A DNA stretch of 9,117 bases from an uncultured Myxococcales bacterium. GTDB taxonomy: Bacteria; Myxococcota_A; UBA9042. The notes beneath the pieces are model-generated. The model made no database searches. It was given only the letters and a program-made list of their open reading frames with translations, and had not been told where the DNA came from. A program made the position numbers and the translations under genes. Shown here one piece after another: positions 1 to 7,354 of the stretch. The stretch lies in contig CALGHC010000760.1 of NCBI GenBank assembly GCA_937915965.1, forward strand, positions 1 to 9,117, in the 5' to 3' direction. Within the stretch, counting starts at the first letter, position 1, and every line of letters starts with the position of its first letter.

Positions 1-2529
1 AAGATCCGCGGCACCCCGCTTGAGGGCGCGATGATCAACGACGAGATGGCGCTCGTCCTCAGCGAGGGCGACGTGCAGCCAGGCGAGGCGGTCGTCCCCG
101 AGCAGCTTGGTGCGATCTCGCCCGCCGGCTGGGCGACGCCTCAGCAGGGCCTCGACGAGCGCGAGCGCACCCTCTTCCTCGGCCGTCACAGCATCATGCC
201 CCAGGAGTTCAACGATCCGACGGTCGTCGGTCTGGCCAAGCGCATGAAGTGCGATCCGGGCGAGACGCCGACGATGACCTTTGAAGGCGACGAGATCGGC
301 GACAAGGTCTGCTACAAGGGCGACGCCCTGCGCACGGCGCTGTCGGTCGCGATGTTCCGCGGCGTGCTCGAGCATGAGATCGGCCACACCGTCGGCCTGC
401 GTCACAACTTCTCGGCGTCCTCCGACGTCTTCAACTACTTCGACGAGTACTTCGACAACGGTCGCGAGCGCGAGATGGTGCTGTGCGCGGACATCGACAT
501 CGGCGGCGGCAACACGCTGGGTGGCGACGATCAGTGCGAGTCCAGCCTCGGCGAGACCTGCGTGAAGCTGTCGTGCAATAGCGACTCCGACTGCCCCGGT
601 GGTCTCGCTTGCGGCGGCGGCCAGTGCGTCGACTCGGGCGGCGTACAGATGGGCGGCTGTCACGCGACGGTCAAGAAGCCGATCACCTGCGCCGCGGACA
701 ACGCTGGCCTGTGCGGCAGCGGCAACGTCTGCCGCGACGATGGCGTCTGCGGCGCCCGCGTGAAGTGCACCAAGGACGACAGCTGCGACGACGGCTCGAC
801 CTGCTCGGCCGGCTTCTGCGTGTCGGCGAAGACCGGCGTGCCGGCTTCGACGCCGATCTTCGATGAGACCACCGACTTCGTGAAGAAGTTCGTGCCGCGC
901 GGTCACATGACTCCCAAGGAGCAAGAGAACCGCCGCATGGAGTACCAGTACGCGTCCATCATGGACTACGGCCAGAAGATGCACTCGGACATCCATGGCT
1001 TGGGCAAGTACGACTACGCGGCCATCAAGTACGGCTACGGCGAGCTCTCCGAGGTCTTCGCCGACATGTCGTTCGCCCGTGATCAGCTGGTGACCTACGC
1101 CAAGAGCTTCGGCGAGGAACCCGAGAACGCCTCGGGCGCGATCGCGACACAGTATTGGCAGTACGCGGGCGCCTTCACCCACCCGTTCTACTACATCAAC
1201 GACTGGATGCCGCCCAAGCTGCTGCGCTCGCGTGACTCGGTGCCGGCGCGTTGGGTGGTTCTCGAGCAGGCCAACTCGGTGAAGTTTGGCCGCGAGGACT
1301 ACGACCGCACCCTCTTCGAGGTCCCCTACAAGTACTGCTCGGACGAGTATCGCGGCGGCTCGCTGGGCTGCTACTACTTCGACACCGGCGCCCACATGGA
1401 GGAGATCGCCTGGCACGCCGCGCACGCCCTGCAGGAGTACTACATTTTCGACGCCTTCAAGCGCGAGCGCATGTGGTTCGGCAGCTACGGCAATCCGATG
1501 TCGTACTTCAATCGGATCATGGACCGCTGGATGAACCCGATCGGTTCCGCCGCGCGCTACTACGCGCTCTACAACAACATCTACCGGGTCAACGGCTGGT
1601 TCCCTTGGTGGGACAACAACCCGTTCCGCGGCGCGCCGCTGCGTCGCTCCTCCGAGTTCGCCTTCCGCGCGCTGTCGGGCATCCTCGCCGCGCCCGCGCC
1701 AGGCTCATTCACCTGGGACGCCGACCACGAGGCCTATCGCAACGTCAGCTACGAGAGCGGCGCCGCCGGCGCTCAGGTCAACGTGCCCTTTGGCGTCGGC
1801 AAGCCGCCGTGGACGACCTTCGCGAGCGAGAATGGCTACTACTACTTCCAGCACCCGCAGTGGATTGGCGCGTACTGGGAGAAGGTCGCCGCGATCGTGA
1901 CGATGACCAACTCTACCGCGAGCTTCCTGAGCGACTACGTCGGCGAGCAGCTGCCGATCTTCCGCGCCACGGCCATCGGCTTCAACACGATCTACCCCAA
2001 GGAGATCGCGAGCCTGCTCGGTGGCGTCGCCGCCAACGCGCTGGGCGAGTTCGCCGGCTACGTCGACTCCAAGAGCGGCGAGTACCGGGCGCGCGACCCC
2101 TTCAAGGCGCTGCCCGCCAACGCCAAGCTCGTCGAGCCGTCGGTCACGAACCTCAGCTTGCGTCTCTTCGCCGCCTGGCAGGCGACGGCCAACCTGCCGG
2201 CCGGATTCGATCCTTCCTTCACCGATTCGATGGCGGTCTGGCTCAAGGGCCAGGGTCAGTCCTTCGAGCACGGTGGCGGGGTCGAGTCGGTCGAGTACGC
2301 CGACCCCTTCGGCAAGAAGACCTACGTCGCGCTGCGACCCCAGTATCACGAGCAGTACTTCGCGCCGGGCTTCTACATGGTCACCCAGCTCAACGAGCTC
2401 AAGGCCAAGTGGCAGGCCGCGCCGGACGGCGCCGACAAGGACGGCCTGGCGCTACGGATGAAGTCCGAGCTCGAGGTTCTCGATTACTTGCGCATGCTCT
2501 ACGCCCTCTACGGCCAGATCGGCAGCTAG
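1..2529 (+). CDS. Met-zincin-type zinc metalloprotease, 3' part (5' end outside window)
   Basis: Secreted or surface zinc-dependent endopeptidase by family resemblance; substrate unknown. The 842 codons in the window carry the complete metzincin signature HEIGHTVGLRH (His codons 373-375, 385-387 and 403-405, catalytic Glu 376-378) and a Met-turn in YASIMDYG (Met codon 961-963). HNF after the third His and the later EVPYKYCSDEY block (about 1318-1350) match the EcxA-like/DUF4953 Met-zincin group as I know it. A 16-cysteine insert separates third His and Met-turn. The C-terminus (DPFGKKTY, then a helical tail) aligns by eye with that of the next gene. The frame is open to base 1 with normal codon use, so the ATG at 31 is probably internal although GAGGG precedes it. 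By comparison with the downstream paralogue, some 750 N-terminal residues, including the signal peptide, lie outside. No terminator follows; the next gene starts 85 nt on. Family call is firm, precise function is not. Confidence 0.85.
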   Translation, partial: KIRGTPLEGAMINDEMALVLSEGDVQPGEAVVPEQLGAISPAGWATPQQGLDERERTLFLGRHSIMPQEFNDPTVVGLAKRMKCDPGETPTMTFEGDEIGDKVCYKGDALRTALSVAMFRGVLEHEIGHTVGLRHNFSASSDVFNYFDEYFDNGREREMVLCADIDIGGGNTLGGDDQCESSLGETCVKLSCNSDSDCPGGLACGGGQCVDSGGVQMGGCHATVKKPITCAADNAGLCGSGNVCRDDGVCGARVKCTKDDSCDDGSTCSAGFCVSAKTGVPASTPIFDETTDFVKKFVPRGHMTPKEQENRRMEYQYASIMDYGQKMHSDIHGLGKYDYAAIKYGYGELSEVFADMSFARDQLVTYAKSFGEEPENASGAIATQYWQYAGAFTHPFYYINDWMPPKLLRSRDSVPARWVVLEQANSVKFGREDYDRTLFEVPYKYCSDEYRGGSLGCYYFDTGAHMEEIAWHAAHALQEYYIFDAFKRERMWFGSYGNPMSYFNRIMDRWMNPIGSAARYYALYNNIYRVNGWFPWWDNNPFRGAPLRRSSEFAFRALSGILAAPAPGSFTWDADHEAYRNVSYESGAAGAQVNVPFGVGKPPWTTFASENGYYYFQHPQWIGAYWEKVAAIVTMTNSTASFLSDYVGEQLPIFRATAIGFNTIYPKEIASLLGGVAANALGEFAGYVDSKSGEYRARDPFKALPANAKLVEPSVTNLSLRLFAAWQATANLPAGFDPSFTDSMAVWLKGQGQSFEHGGGVESVEYADPFGKKTYVALRPQYHEQYFAPGFYMVTQLNELKAKWQAAPDGADKDGLALRMKSELEVLDYLRMLYALYGQIGS
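484..819 (+). other. Cysteine-rich insert with three C-x5-C-type modules inside protease 1
   Basis: This 112-codon stretch encodes 16 cysteines, an even number compatible with eight disulfides. Its last part holds three tandem units with similar spacing: unit 1 at 574-627 (C-x5-C-x5-C-x4-C, containing CPGGLACGGGQC), unit 2 at 688-750 (C-x7-C-x5-C-x5-C) and unit 3 at 766-819 (C-x5-C-x5-C-x4-C, containing CDDGSTCSAGFC). Four further cysteines lie outside the units. The insert sits between the third zinc ligand and the Met-turn, lengthening that distance to 186 codons against 51 in the paralogue. Such units are common in myxobacterial extracellular proteins and resemble small disulfide knots. 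A role in stability, substrate access or binding is inference only. Confidence 0.8.
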
Positions 2530-2601
2530 GGGGGACGTCATGAATCACACGATGCACACGACCAAGACCACGCAGACGTCCCTCGACGAGACGATGCCTC
2601 C

Positions 2602-2610
2602 GGGAGGAGA
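2602..2610 (+). promoter_or_regulatory. Shine-Dalgarno that decides the start of protease 2
   Basis: GGGAGGAGA lies four bases upstream of the ATG at 2615, a strong match to the anti-Shine-Dalgarno. It supports 2615 over the in-frame ATG at 2540, since only 2615 puts the signal peptide at the N-terminus. The 2540 ATG is itself preceded by a G-run (2529-2534), so limited initiation there cannot be excluded. Confidence 0.75.
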
Positions 2611-2614
2611 CTCC

Positions 2615-5600
2615 ATGAAGTTCGCACGCCACGCCTTCGCTTTCGCTGTCCTCGCTGCGCTTGTCGCGTCGCTTGGTGGTTGCGCCCAGGATGTATCCGA
2701 GATTGATCGGGTGCAGCCCAACGTGACCAAGAAGAGCGACATCCTCGGTCGGGAGTACTACCTCCAGAGTACGACCGTGGAGACGCAGTTCACCGGCGCC
2801 TACACCTTCCCAGGTGAGAAGAGCAGCCTGGTCCGCGGTGTCTTCGAGATTCAGGAGAAGACGCTCCTGTTCTTCAGGACCTACGAGTTCATGGAGGGCT
2901 CTGAGGTCCTCGGCCTCAAGGGCGACACCGATGTGCCCATGGTGGACGCCGACGGCCACGCCTTGCAGCACGCCTCGCTGCAGGATTACCAGCAGATCCG
3001 CTGCACACCCGAGACCCAGGGCGACGACTGCAGCGTCGGCTCGTGGTGCGCCACGGCTGCCGCCAGCGGCCTCGTCGACGAAGCCAGCCACGCGGGCTTC
3101 TGCGTGCGCAAGACCACCCGCTACGTCTTCAAAGGCGCACCGATGATGGCCTACCCCATCACCTCGCACTTTGATATCCGGCAGGACTACCACCCGGGCA
3201 CGGGCGAGGCGATCAACGTCAAGGTCGAGAACACCACCGACCGCCTCTGGTTCGAGCGCGCCTACATGCGTGTCGCTTGGGGCGCTGGCGCGGCGATGAG
3301 CGCCGAGGCCGACGTGACCTTCGGCCCGCTGAAGTCCGCGAGCGTTGGCGTGACCCTGTACGAGGGCGACACCGCGCCCGAGGGCGAGCAGTTCGAGACC
3401 GGCTTCGAGGCCAAGACGGGCGTCGTCAACAACGATGGCAAGGGCCAGCACTGGCTGACCTTCATCAACCGGATGATCCTCACCGCGCCGACGACCTACC
3501 TGGAGGGCTACGGTGAGATCCCGATCTGCTTCTTCTACCCCTGGTACACGGGCGGCGTATATGACTGCAACTCCGAGGAGTTCAAGGTCCGCAGCTTCTT
3601 CCTCGAGGTGCCCAAGTTTGACGCCGCCGACCGCGCCTACGTCGCTCGCGATACCGACGACGTCGAGTTCGAGAAGTTCGGCTACTTCCGCTCCGAGCGG
3701 CTGCACTACGACCTGCAGTTCGGCAGCAACTTCAGCGGTGCGATCCGCCGTCTGCAGCGCCACCGCGTCTGGGACCGCTACGTCAAGAAGCTCGAGGACG
3801 ACGGCAAGGGCGGTCAGGTCTGGAAGGGCGACTTCGACTACAGCAAGATGAACCCAGTGCCGATCGTCTACTACGCCAATGAGGAGCACCCGCGTGGCCT
3901 CATGGACGAGTCGATCCTGATCGCCAAGTCGTGGAGCGAGCCCTTCTCGGACGCCGTCGCCCACCACACGGGCGATTGCGGCGCGCAGACCGACGCGGCA
4001 GCGTATGCCAAGTGCCTCGACGACAACCGCCCTGCGTTTCCGATGTTCATCCTTTGCGAGAACAGCGACGCCAAGGCGGCCGAGGCCAAGGCCGCTGGCT
4101 ACACGGTCGAGAACGGCGAGGTCGCCGAACACACCGGCACGGCGAACGGCAAGTTCTGCCGAAACATGGACACCGCTCACCAGTTCGGCGATCTGCGCTA
4201 CTCCGCCATGCACGCGGTCGCGTCGCCGGTGCAGGTTGGCCTGTATGGCTACGGACCGTCGGCTTCGGACCCGCTGACCGGCGAGACCATCGCCGGATTC
4301 GCCCATTCATACACGTCGGCGATGAAGCGCGGCGCCGAACGCGCCATGGAGACCATCGAGTTCCATGCGGGCGTCAAAGACTTCAACGACATCAAGCGTG
4401 GCTCCGAGGACGAGTTCCTTATGGAGGCCAAGGCGCTCGTGCACTACGGCAACAAGGGCCCGAAGACCACGATCGAGGCCCAGGCCTCGGTCAAGGACCT
4501 GCTCGACCCCGACGTGCGCCAGCGCCTCGTCAACGAGGGCCTGCAGAAGACGGACTCGGCGGGCACCTGGGCGGCGAGCAGGATGGCGACGCTCAAGCAG
4601 ATGCCTGAGGTCGACGCCAAGCTGCTCACGGGTGGCGGCAACTGGGTGCACGCCCTGTTCCGCGACCCGCGCGGCATGACCGACGCCGCCGCGGCCCTCA
4701 CCGAAGACCAGCTCGAGACGATGAGCCTGGCGAACTGGGCTCACATCGCCGGCCTGCGCAAGCGCGAGAAGCTCTTCCGCGAGATGGCGCAAGAGAACCT
4801 CTACCTCGAGCAGTTCGCCGACAACGCGGTCCTCGGCCTCTCGCAGGAGTACGGCCAGCGCTTCGACACGGCGCTGTGTGAGGCGTTCGCTACCACAACG
4901 ACGCCGTCTGTCTTCAACTGGGACGAGTACGTCACGGCGTGGACCAAGAACGGTAGCGGGCCCACCAGCTGCACCGAAGCCGAGGCCGGCACGTTTGTGT
5001 CTGGCGGACTGGGCCAGGGCCGCGTCTGCAAGAAGACCGGCGACACCTTTCAGTGGGCATCGTGCTCGTCGCGCCGCCTGATGCAGTCGCTGCGCATCGC
5101 CGTCGCCGTCGCCGAGGGAATGCACCCGTATGCCGAGCAGAACCAGTTCCTGCCCAGCCCCCTGTACTCCGACACCACCGACCCGATCGTACGGGCGACC
5201 CAGGATCTCGGACGCGAGATCGTCTTGGGTCTGCGTGGCGAGATCAAAGAAGAGCTGTGGGGCCGGATCTACAAGGGCACCCAGGAGCACGAGGTCGGCC
5301 ACACGCTCGGCCTGCGTCACAACTTCGAGGCGTCCACCGACGCGATGAACTACCACCGCGAGTATTGGGACCTGAAGGCCGACGCCATGGGCGACGTCGT
5401 CAACCCGTGGCAGGGCGATACGCAGGCGCAGTCCCTCGGTCACATCCGCACCTGGCAGCTCGCCTCGGTGATGGACTACACCGCCAAGTTCAATGGTCGC
5501 TTCGCTGGCCTGGGCTTGTACGACAAGGCCGCGATCAAGTTCGGCTATGGCGATCTTGTCGACGTCTTCGACACGCCTCCGGCCCTCGACAAGTCGCCTG

Positions 5601-7159
5601 GCGAGGACCTCGCCGCGATGAACGCCTATCTCGCCTCGCCTGGCGATGAAGACCCCGCCGCGAGCGCGCTGGTCTCGTTCGGCCCGCAGGCGATGCTGAA
5701 GATCAATCGGCGGCTGCACTACTCGACGCTGCCCAAGTACTTTGGCAGCGTCGACAACATCTACGCCCGGCGCTCGGTGTCGTGGAGCAAGTTCAAGGGC
5801 GACCGCTGCGAGGCCGACGGCGACTGCAGCGGTGGCGCGATCTGCGCCAAGATCGGTCCAGACCGCTACTGCAGCGCGACCGACGCGGTCGAGGTGCCGT
5901 ATCGCTTCTGCTCCGACGAGTACAACGGCATGACGCCGACATGCTCGACCTTCGACGAGGGCGCCGATCCGCTTGAGATCGCTCGCAACTCTCTCGATAA
6001 CTACGAGAACTACTGGTACTTTTACGGCTACGCCCGCGACTCAGAGACCTACCACCCCGAGCGCTACGCTGGCGCGGTGGAGAGCTATCTGTATGCAGCC
6101 GCGCGTCAGTACCAGTACTGGATGATCGATCTGGCGACCTATCAGAAGGGCAACTGGTGGAGCGACAAGTACGGCATCGACTACGACCTCGATCCCAACG
6201 GCGGTCTCTCCGGGGCGCTGGCGACGTCGATCACGTTCAACAAGCTCGCCAACGTCATCGCCCGGCCGACCCCCGGCTACTACGGCTGGAACGGCGATCG
6301 CCTCCGTTTCGAGCCGATCGCCTACCAGGAGCAGTCGAAGTACAGCGACATCCACCACTTCAACGAAGAGGACGGCGCGCGGCCCTTGTATCCGGGCTAT
6401 TCCGACGGCTACCTCTACCACGCCGTCAGCGGCGGCCAGATCTACGATCGCCTCGCCGCCTTCGTGCTGCTCGCCGACCCCACGCCGCCCTTCTACTTCG
6501 GCCACAACGAGGACGAGGACATTCAGCGGTATCTGGTCAGCTTCTTCAACGCCTTCCCGCGGCAGGTGATGCAGCTCTTCGGCGGCGTCGCCGTCGAGGA
6601 CGCCGAGTTCTATGGCTGGAGCGTCCTCAACGGTGGCAACGCCCAGACTGACTTCTTCGCGTCGCGCAGCTGGGTGGGTGCCGACTCCAAGGCGGCTCCG
6701 GCCGCATGCGACCCGGACGTGCCGGACGCCCAGGAGGGCGCATGCCGCAAGTACCGGATCTTCCCCGACGGCCGACCGGTCTTCCCGACCAGCCGCTTCC
6801 GCATGCCGCTGATCGCCTCGATCTACGGCATGTCGCTGCTCACGCAGGGCTTTGATCGCAGCTACATGGACGTCAGCCGCATCTTCCTCAAAGGCAACCA
6901 GGCAGAGATCGAGCTGCCCGCGGGCGTGACCTTGTGCACGTTCACGGACCCGCTGTCGGGCAAGACCTACATCTCACCGCAGGTCACCGAGGAGCTGTTC
7001 GCCCCTGGCTGCCGCATGGTCCATCAGGCCCAGGTGGAGCTCGACGCGTTCAAGGGCAGCATCGGCACTTTGCAGGAGAACTACCTCTTCTCGGAGTACC
7101 AGTTCCGCGTTAGTTTGCTCGATATCGTGCGCACCATGCACGAGCAATTCGAGTACTAG
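2615..7159 (+). CDS. Large lipoprotein zinc metalloprotease, Met-zincin (EcxA/DUF4953-like) family
   Basis: Predicted lipid-anchored, envelope-exposed zinc endopeptidase of 1514 residues; substrate unknown. The N-terminus is a lipoprotein signal: basic MKFARHA, a hydrophobic stretch, then lipobox LGGC with Cys23 as the lipidated residue. Residues 24 to about 410 form a domain I do not recognise. The protease part starts near PIVYY (416-420) and continues with DLRYS (526-530) and GPSASDPLTGETI (from 547), both typical of this family. Zinc ligands are His892, His896 and His902 with catalytic Glu893 (HEVGHTLGLRH), followed by a Met-turn at Met953 (ASVMDYT) and VPYRFCSDEY. About 366 residues separate DLRYS from the zinc site, which seems long and suggests insertions. 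Excluding Cys23 there are 24 cysteines, compatible with an oxidising location. No further membrane segment is evident. It is a paralogue of the gene upstream and probably its operon partner; a terminator follows closely. A degraded or non-proteolytic role is unlikely because all catalytic residues are present. Confidence 0.88.
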   Translation: MKFARHAFAFAVLAALVASLGGCAQDVSEIDRVQPNVTKKSDILGREYYLQSTTVETQFTGAYTFPGEKSSLVRGVFEIQEKTLLFFRTYEFMEGSEVLGLKGDTDVPMVDADGHALQHASLQDYQQIRCTPETQGDDCSVGSWCATAAASGLVDEASHAGFCVRKTTRYVFKGAPMMAYPITSHFDIRQDYHPGTGEAINVKVENTTDRLWFERAYMRVAWGAGAAMSAEADVTFGPLKSASVGVTLYEGDTAPEGEQFETGFEAKTGVVNNDGKGQHWLTFINRMILTAPTTYLEGYGEIPICFFYPWYTGGVYDCNSEEFKVRSFFLEVPKFDAADRAYVARDTDDVEFEKFGYFRSERLHYDLQFGSNFSGAIRRLQRHRVWDRYVKKLEDDGKGGQVWKGDFDYSKMNPVPIVYYANEEHPRGLMDESILIAKSWSEPFSDAVAHHTGDCGAQTDAAAYAKCLDDNRPAFPMFILCENSDAKAAEAKAAGYTVENGEVAEHTGTANGKFCRNMDTAHQFGDLRYSAMHAVASPVQVGLYGYGPSASDPLTGETIAGFAHSYTSAMKRGAERAMETIEFHAGVKDFNDIKRGSEDEFLMEAKALVHYGNKGPKTTIEAQASVKDLLDPDVRQRLVNEGLQKTDSAGTWAASRMATLKQMPEVDAKLLTGGGNWVHALFRDPRGMTDAAAALTEDQLETMSLANWAHIAGLRKREKLFREMAQENLYLEQFADNAVLGLSQEYGQRFDTALCEAFATTTTPSVFNWDEYVTAWTKNGSGPTSCTEAEAGTFVSGGLGQGRVCKKTGDTFQWASCSSRRLMQSLRIAVAVAEGMHPYAEQNQFLPSPLYSDTTDPIVRATQDLGREIVLGLRGEIKEELWGRIYKGTQEHEVGHTLGLRHNFEASTDAMNYHREYWDLKADAMGDVVNPWQGDTQAQSLGHIRTWQLASVMDYTAKFNGRFAGLGLYDKAAIKFGYGDLVDVFDTPPALDKSPGEDLAAMNAYLASPGDEDPAASALVSFGPQAMLKINRRLHYSTLPKYFGSVDNIYARRSVSWSKFKGDRCEADGDCSGGAICAKIGPDRYCSATDAVEVPYRFCSDEYNGMTPTCSTFDEGADPLEIARNSLDNYENYWYFYGYARDSETYHPERYAGAVESYLYAAARQYQYWMIDLATYQKGNWWSDKYGIDYDLDPNGGLSGALATSITFNKLANVIARPTPGYYGWNGDRLRFEPIAYQEQSKYSDIHHFNEEDGARPLYPGYSDGYLYHAVSGGQIYDRLAAFVLLADPTPPFYFGHNEDEDIQRYLVSFFNAFPRQVMQLFGGVAVEDAEFYGWSVLNGGNAQTDFFASRSWVGADSKAAPAACDPDVPDAQEGACRKYRIFPDGRPVFPTSRFRMPLIASIYGMSLLTQGFDRSYMDVSRIFLKGNQAEIELPAGVTLCTFTDPLSGKTYISPQVTEELFAPGCRMVHQAQVELDAFKGSIGTLQENYLFSEYQFRVSLLDIVRTMHEQFEY
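3002..3103 (+). other. N-terminal cysteine module in protease 2
   Basis: Cys130, Cys139, Cys145 and Cys163 give C-x8-C-x5-C-x17-C (DDCSVGSWC, then GFCV), a stretched form of the spacing in the cysteine insert of the upstream paralogue. The closing GFCV is the same as in unit 3 of that insert. It lies in the unrecognised N-terminal domain, far from the zinc site. Homology of the module to the others is inferred from spacing and short motifs only. Confidence 0.5.
5807..5872 (+). other. Cysteine module between Met-turn and CSDEY block of protease 2
   Basis: Cys1065, Cys1071, Cys1077 and Cys1086 give C-x5-C-x5-C-x8-C (CEADGDCSGGAIC, then RYC), the same first two spacings as units 1 and 3 in the upstream paralogue. 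It stands just before EVPYRFCSDEY. The paralogue has no cysteines at the equivalent place (about 1255-1317), so the module appears to be an insertion specific to this copy. Confidence 0.7.
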
Positions 7160-7177
7160 GCCGGATACCAACCGAAG

Positions 7178-7221
7178 CGACGGCCCGTCGGGAGCGATCC
7201 CGGCGGGCCGTCGGCGGTTTT
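7178..7221 (+). terminator. Rho-independent terminator after protease 2
   Basis: An uninterrupted 16-bp stem pairs 7178-7193 with 7198-7213 (15 Watson-Crick pairs and one T-G wobble, 7188 with 7203) around a GCGA loop of the GNRA type. After four bases (GCGG) comes TTTT at 7218-7221. It begins 18 nt after the stop codon of the protease gene. The T-tract is short and slightly offset, but the stem is very stable. No T-run exists on the other side, so it should act only on the rightward transcript. Confidence 0.8.
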
Positions 7222-7290
7222 GGCGTCATGGCTCCCGGGACCTTGCCGCGACCGGGTCTTGTTGGTGTTGGCGTCGCGGCCGTGTCGACA

Positions 7291-7318
7291 AACCATCCGC
7301 GATCCGCAACCATCCGCG
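7291..7318 (+). repeat. 11-bp direct repeat upstream of proS
   Basis: AACCATCCGCG occurs at 7291-7301 and again at 7308-7318, 17 bp apart, with a third ATCCGC core at 7302-7307 between them. It lies 36 nt upstream of the proS start in a 133-nt spacer (7222-7354) that should contain the proS promoter. I could not assign convincing -35/-10 boxes there. It may be an operator or a chance repeat. Confidence 0.4.
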
Positions 7319-7344
7319 GCCCCGCTCTGCCGTGACTGGCCATC

Positions 7345-7350
7345 AGGAAG
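7345..7350 (+). promoter_or_regulatory. Shine-Dalgarno of proS
   Basis: AGGAAG lies four bases before the ATG at 7355. It supports this start over the in-frame ATG at 7220, which would overlap the terminator's T-tract and add 45 residues unlike any ProRS N-terminus. Confidence 0.65.
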
Positions 7351-7354
7351 ACCC

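Noticed and set aside
1251..2543. 430-codon plus-strand frame overlapping protease 1 in another frame
   Set aside because: The product is Arg-rich and of low complexity, typical of an out-of-frame reading of GC-rich coding DNA; the main frame carries the conserved family motifs over the same bases.
392..5326. 20-nt identity between the two genes at the zinc site (392-411 and 5307-5326) as a sign of gene conversion
   Set aside because: It encodes the invariant GLRHNF motif with the preferred codons of this genome, and similarity falls off at once on both sides, so protein constraint explains it.
2399..5719. Antisense strand almost fully open across protease 2 (frames of 635 and 470 codons, broken by one stop at 4307-4309)
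   Set aside because: The antisense frame is codon-aligned with the sense gene, so its stops arise only from sense TTA, CTA or TCA, which are rare at this GC content. The single break is a TCA serine codon. The translated product is Val/Ala/Leu/Arg-rich without domains, so this is a shadow of the real gene.
7220..7354. N-terminal extension of proS from ATG 7220
   Set aside because: It would begin inside the terminator T-tract, has no Shine-Dalgarno, and adds residues unlike ProRS; the start at 7355 has AGGAAG and the family's normal N-terminus.
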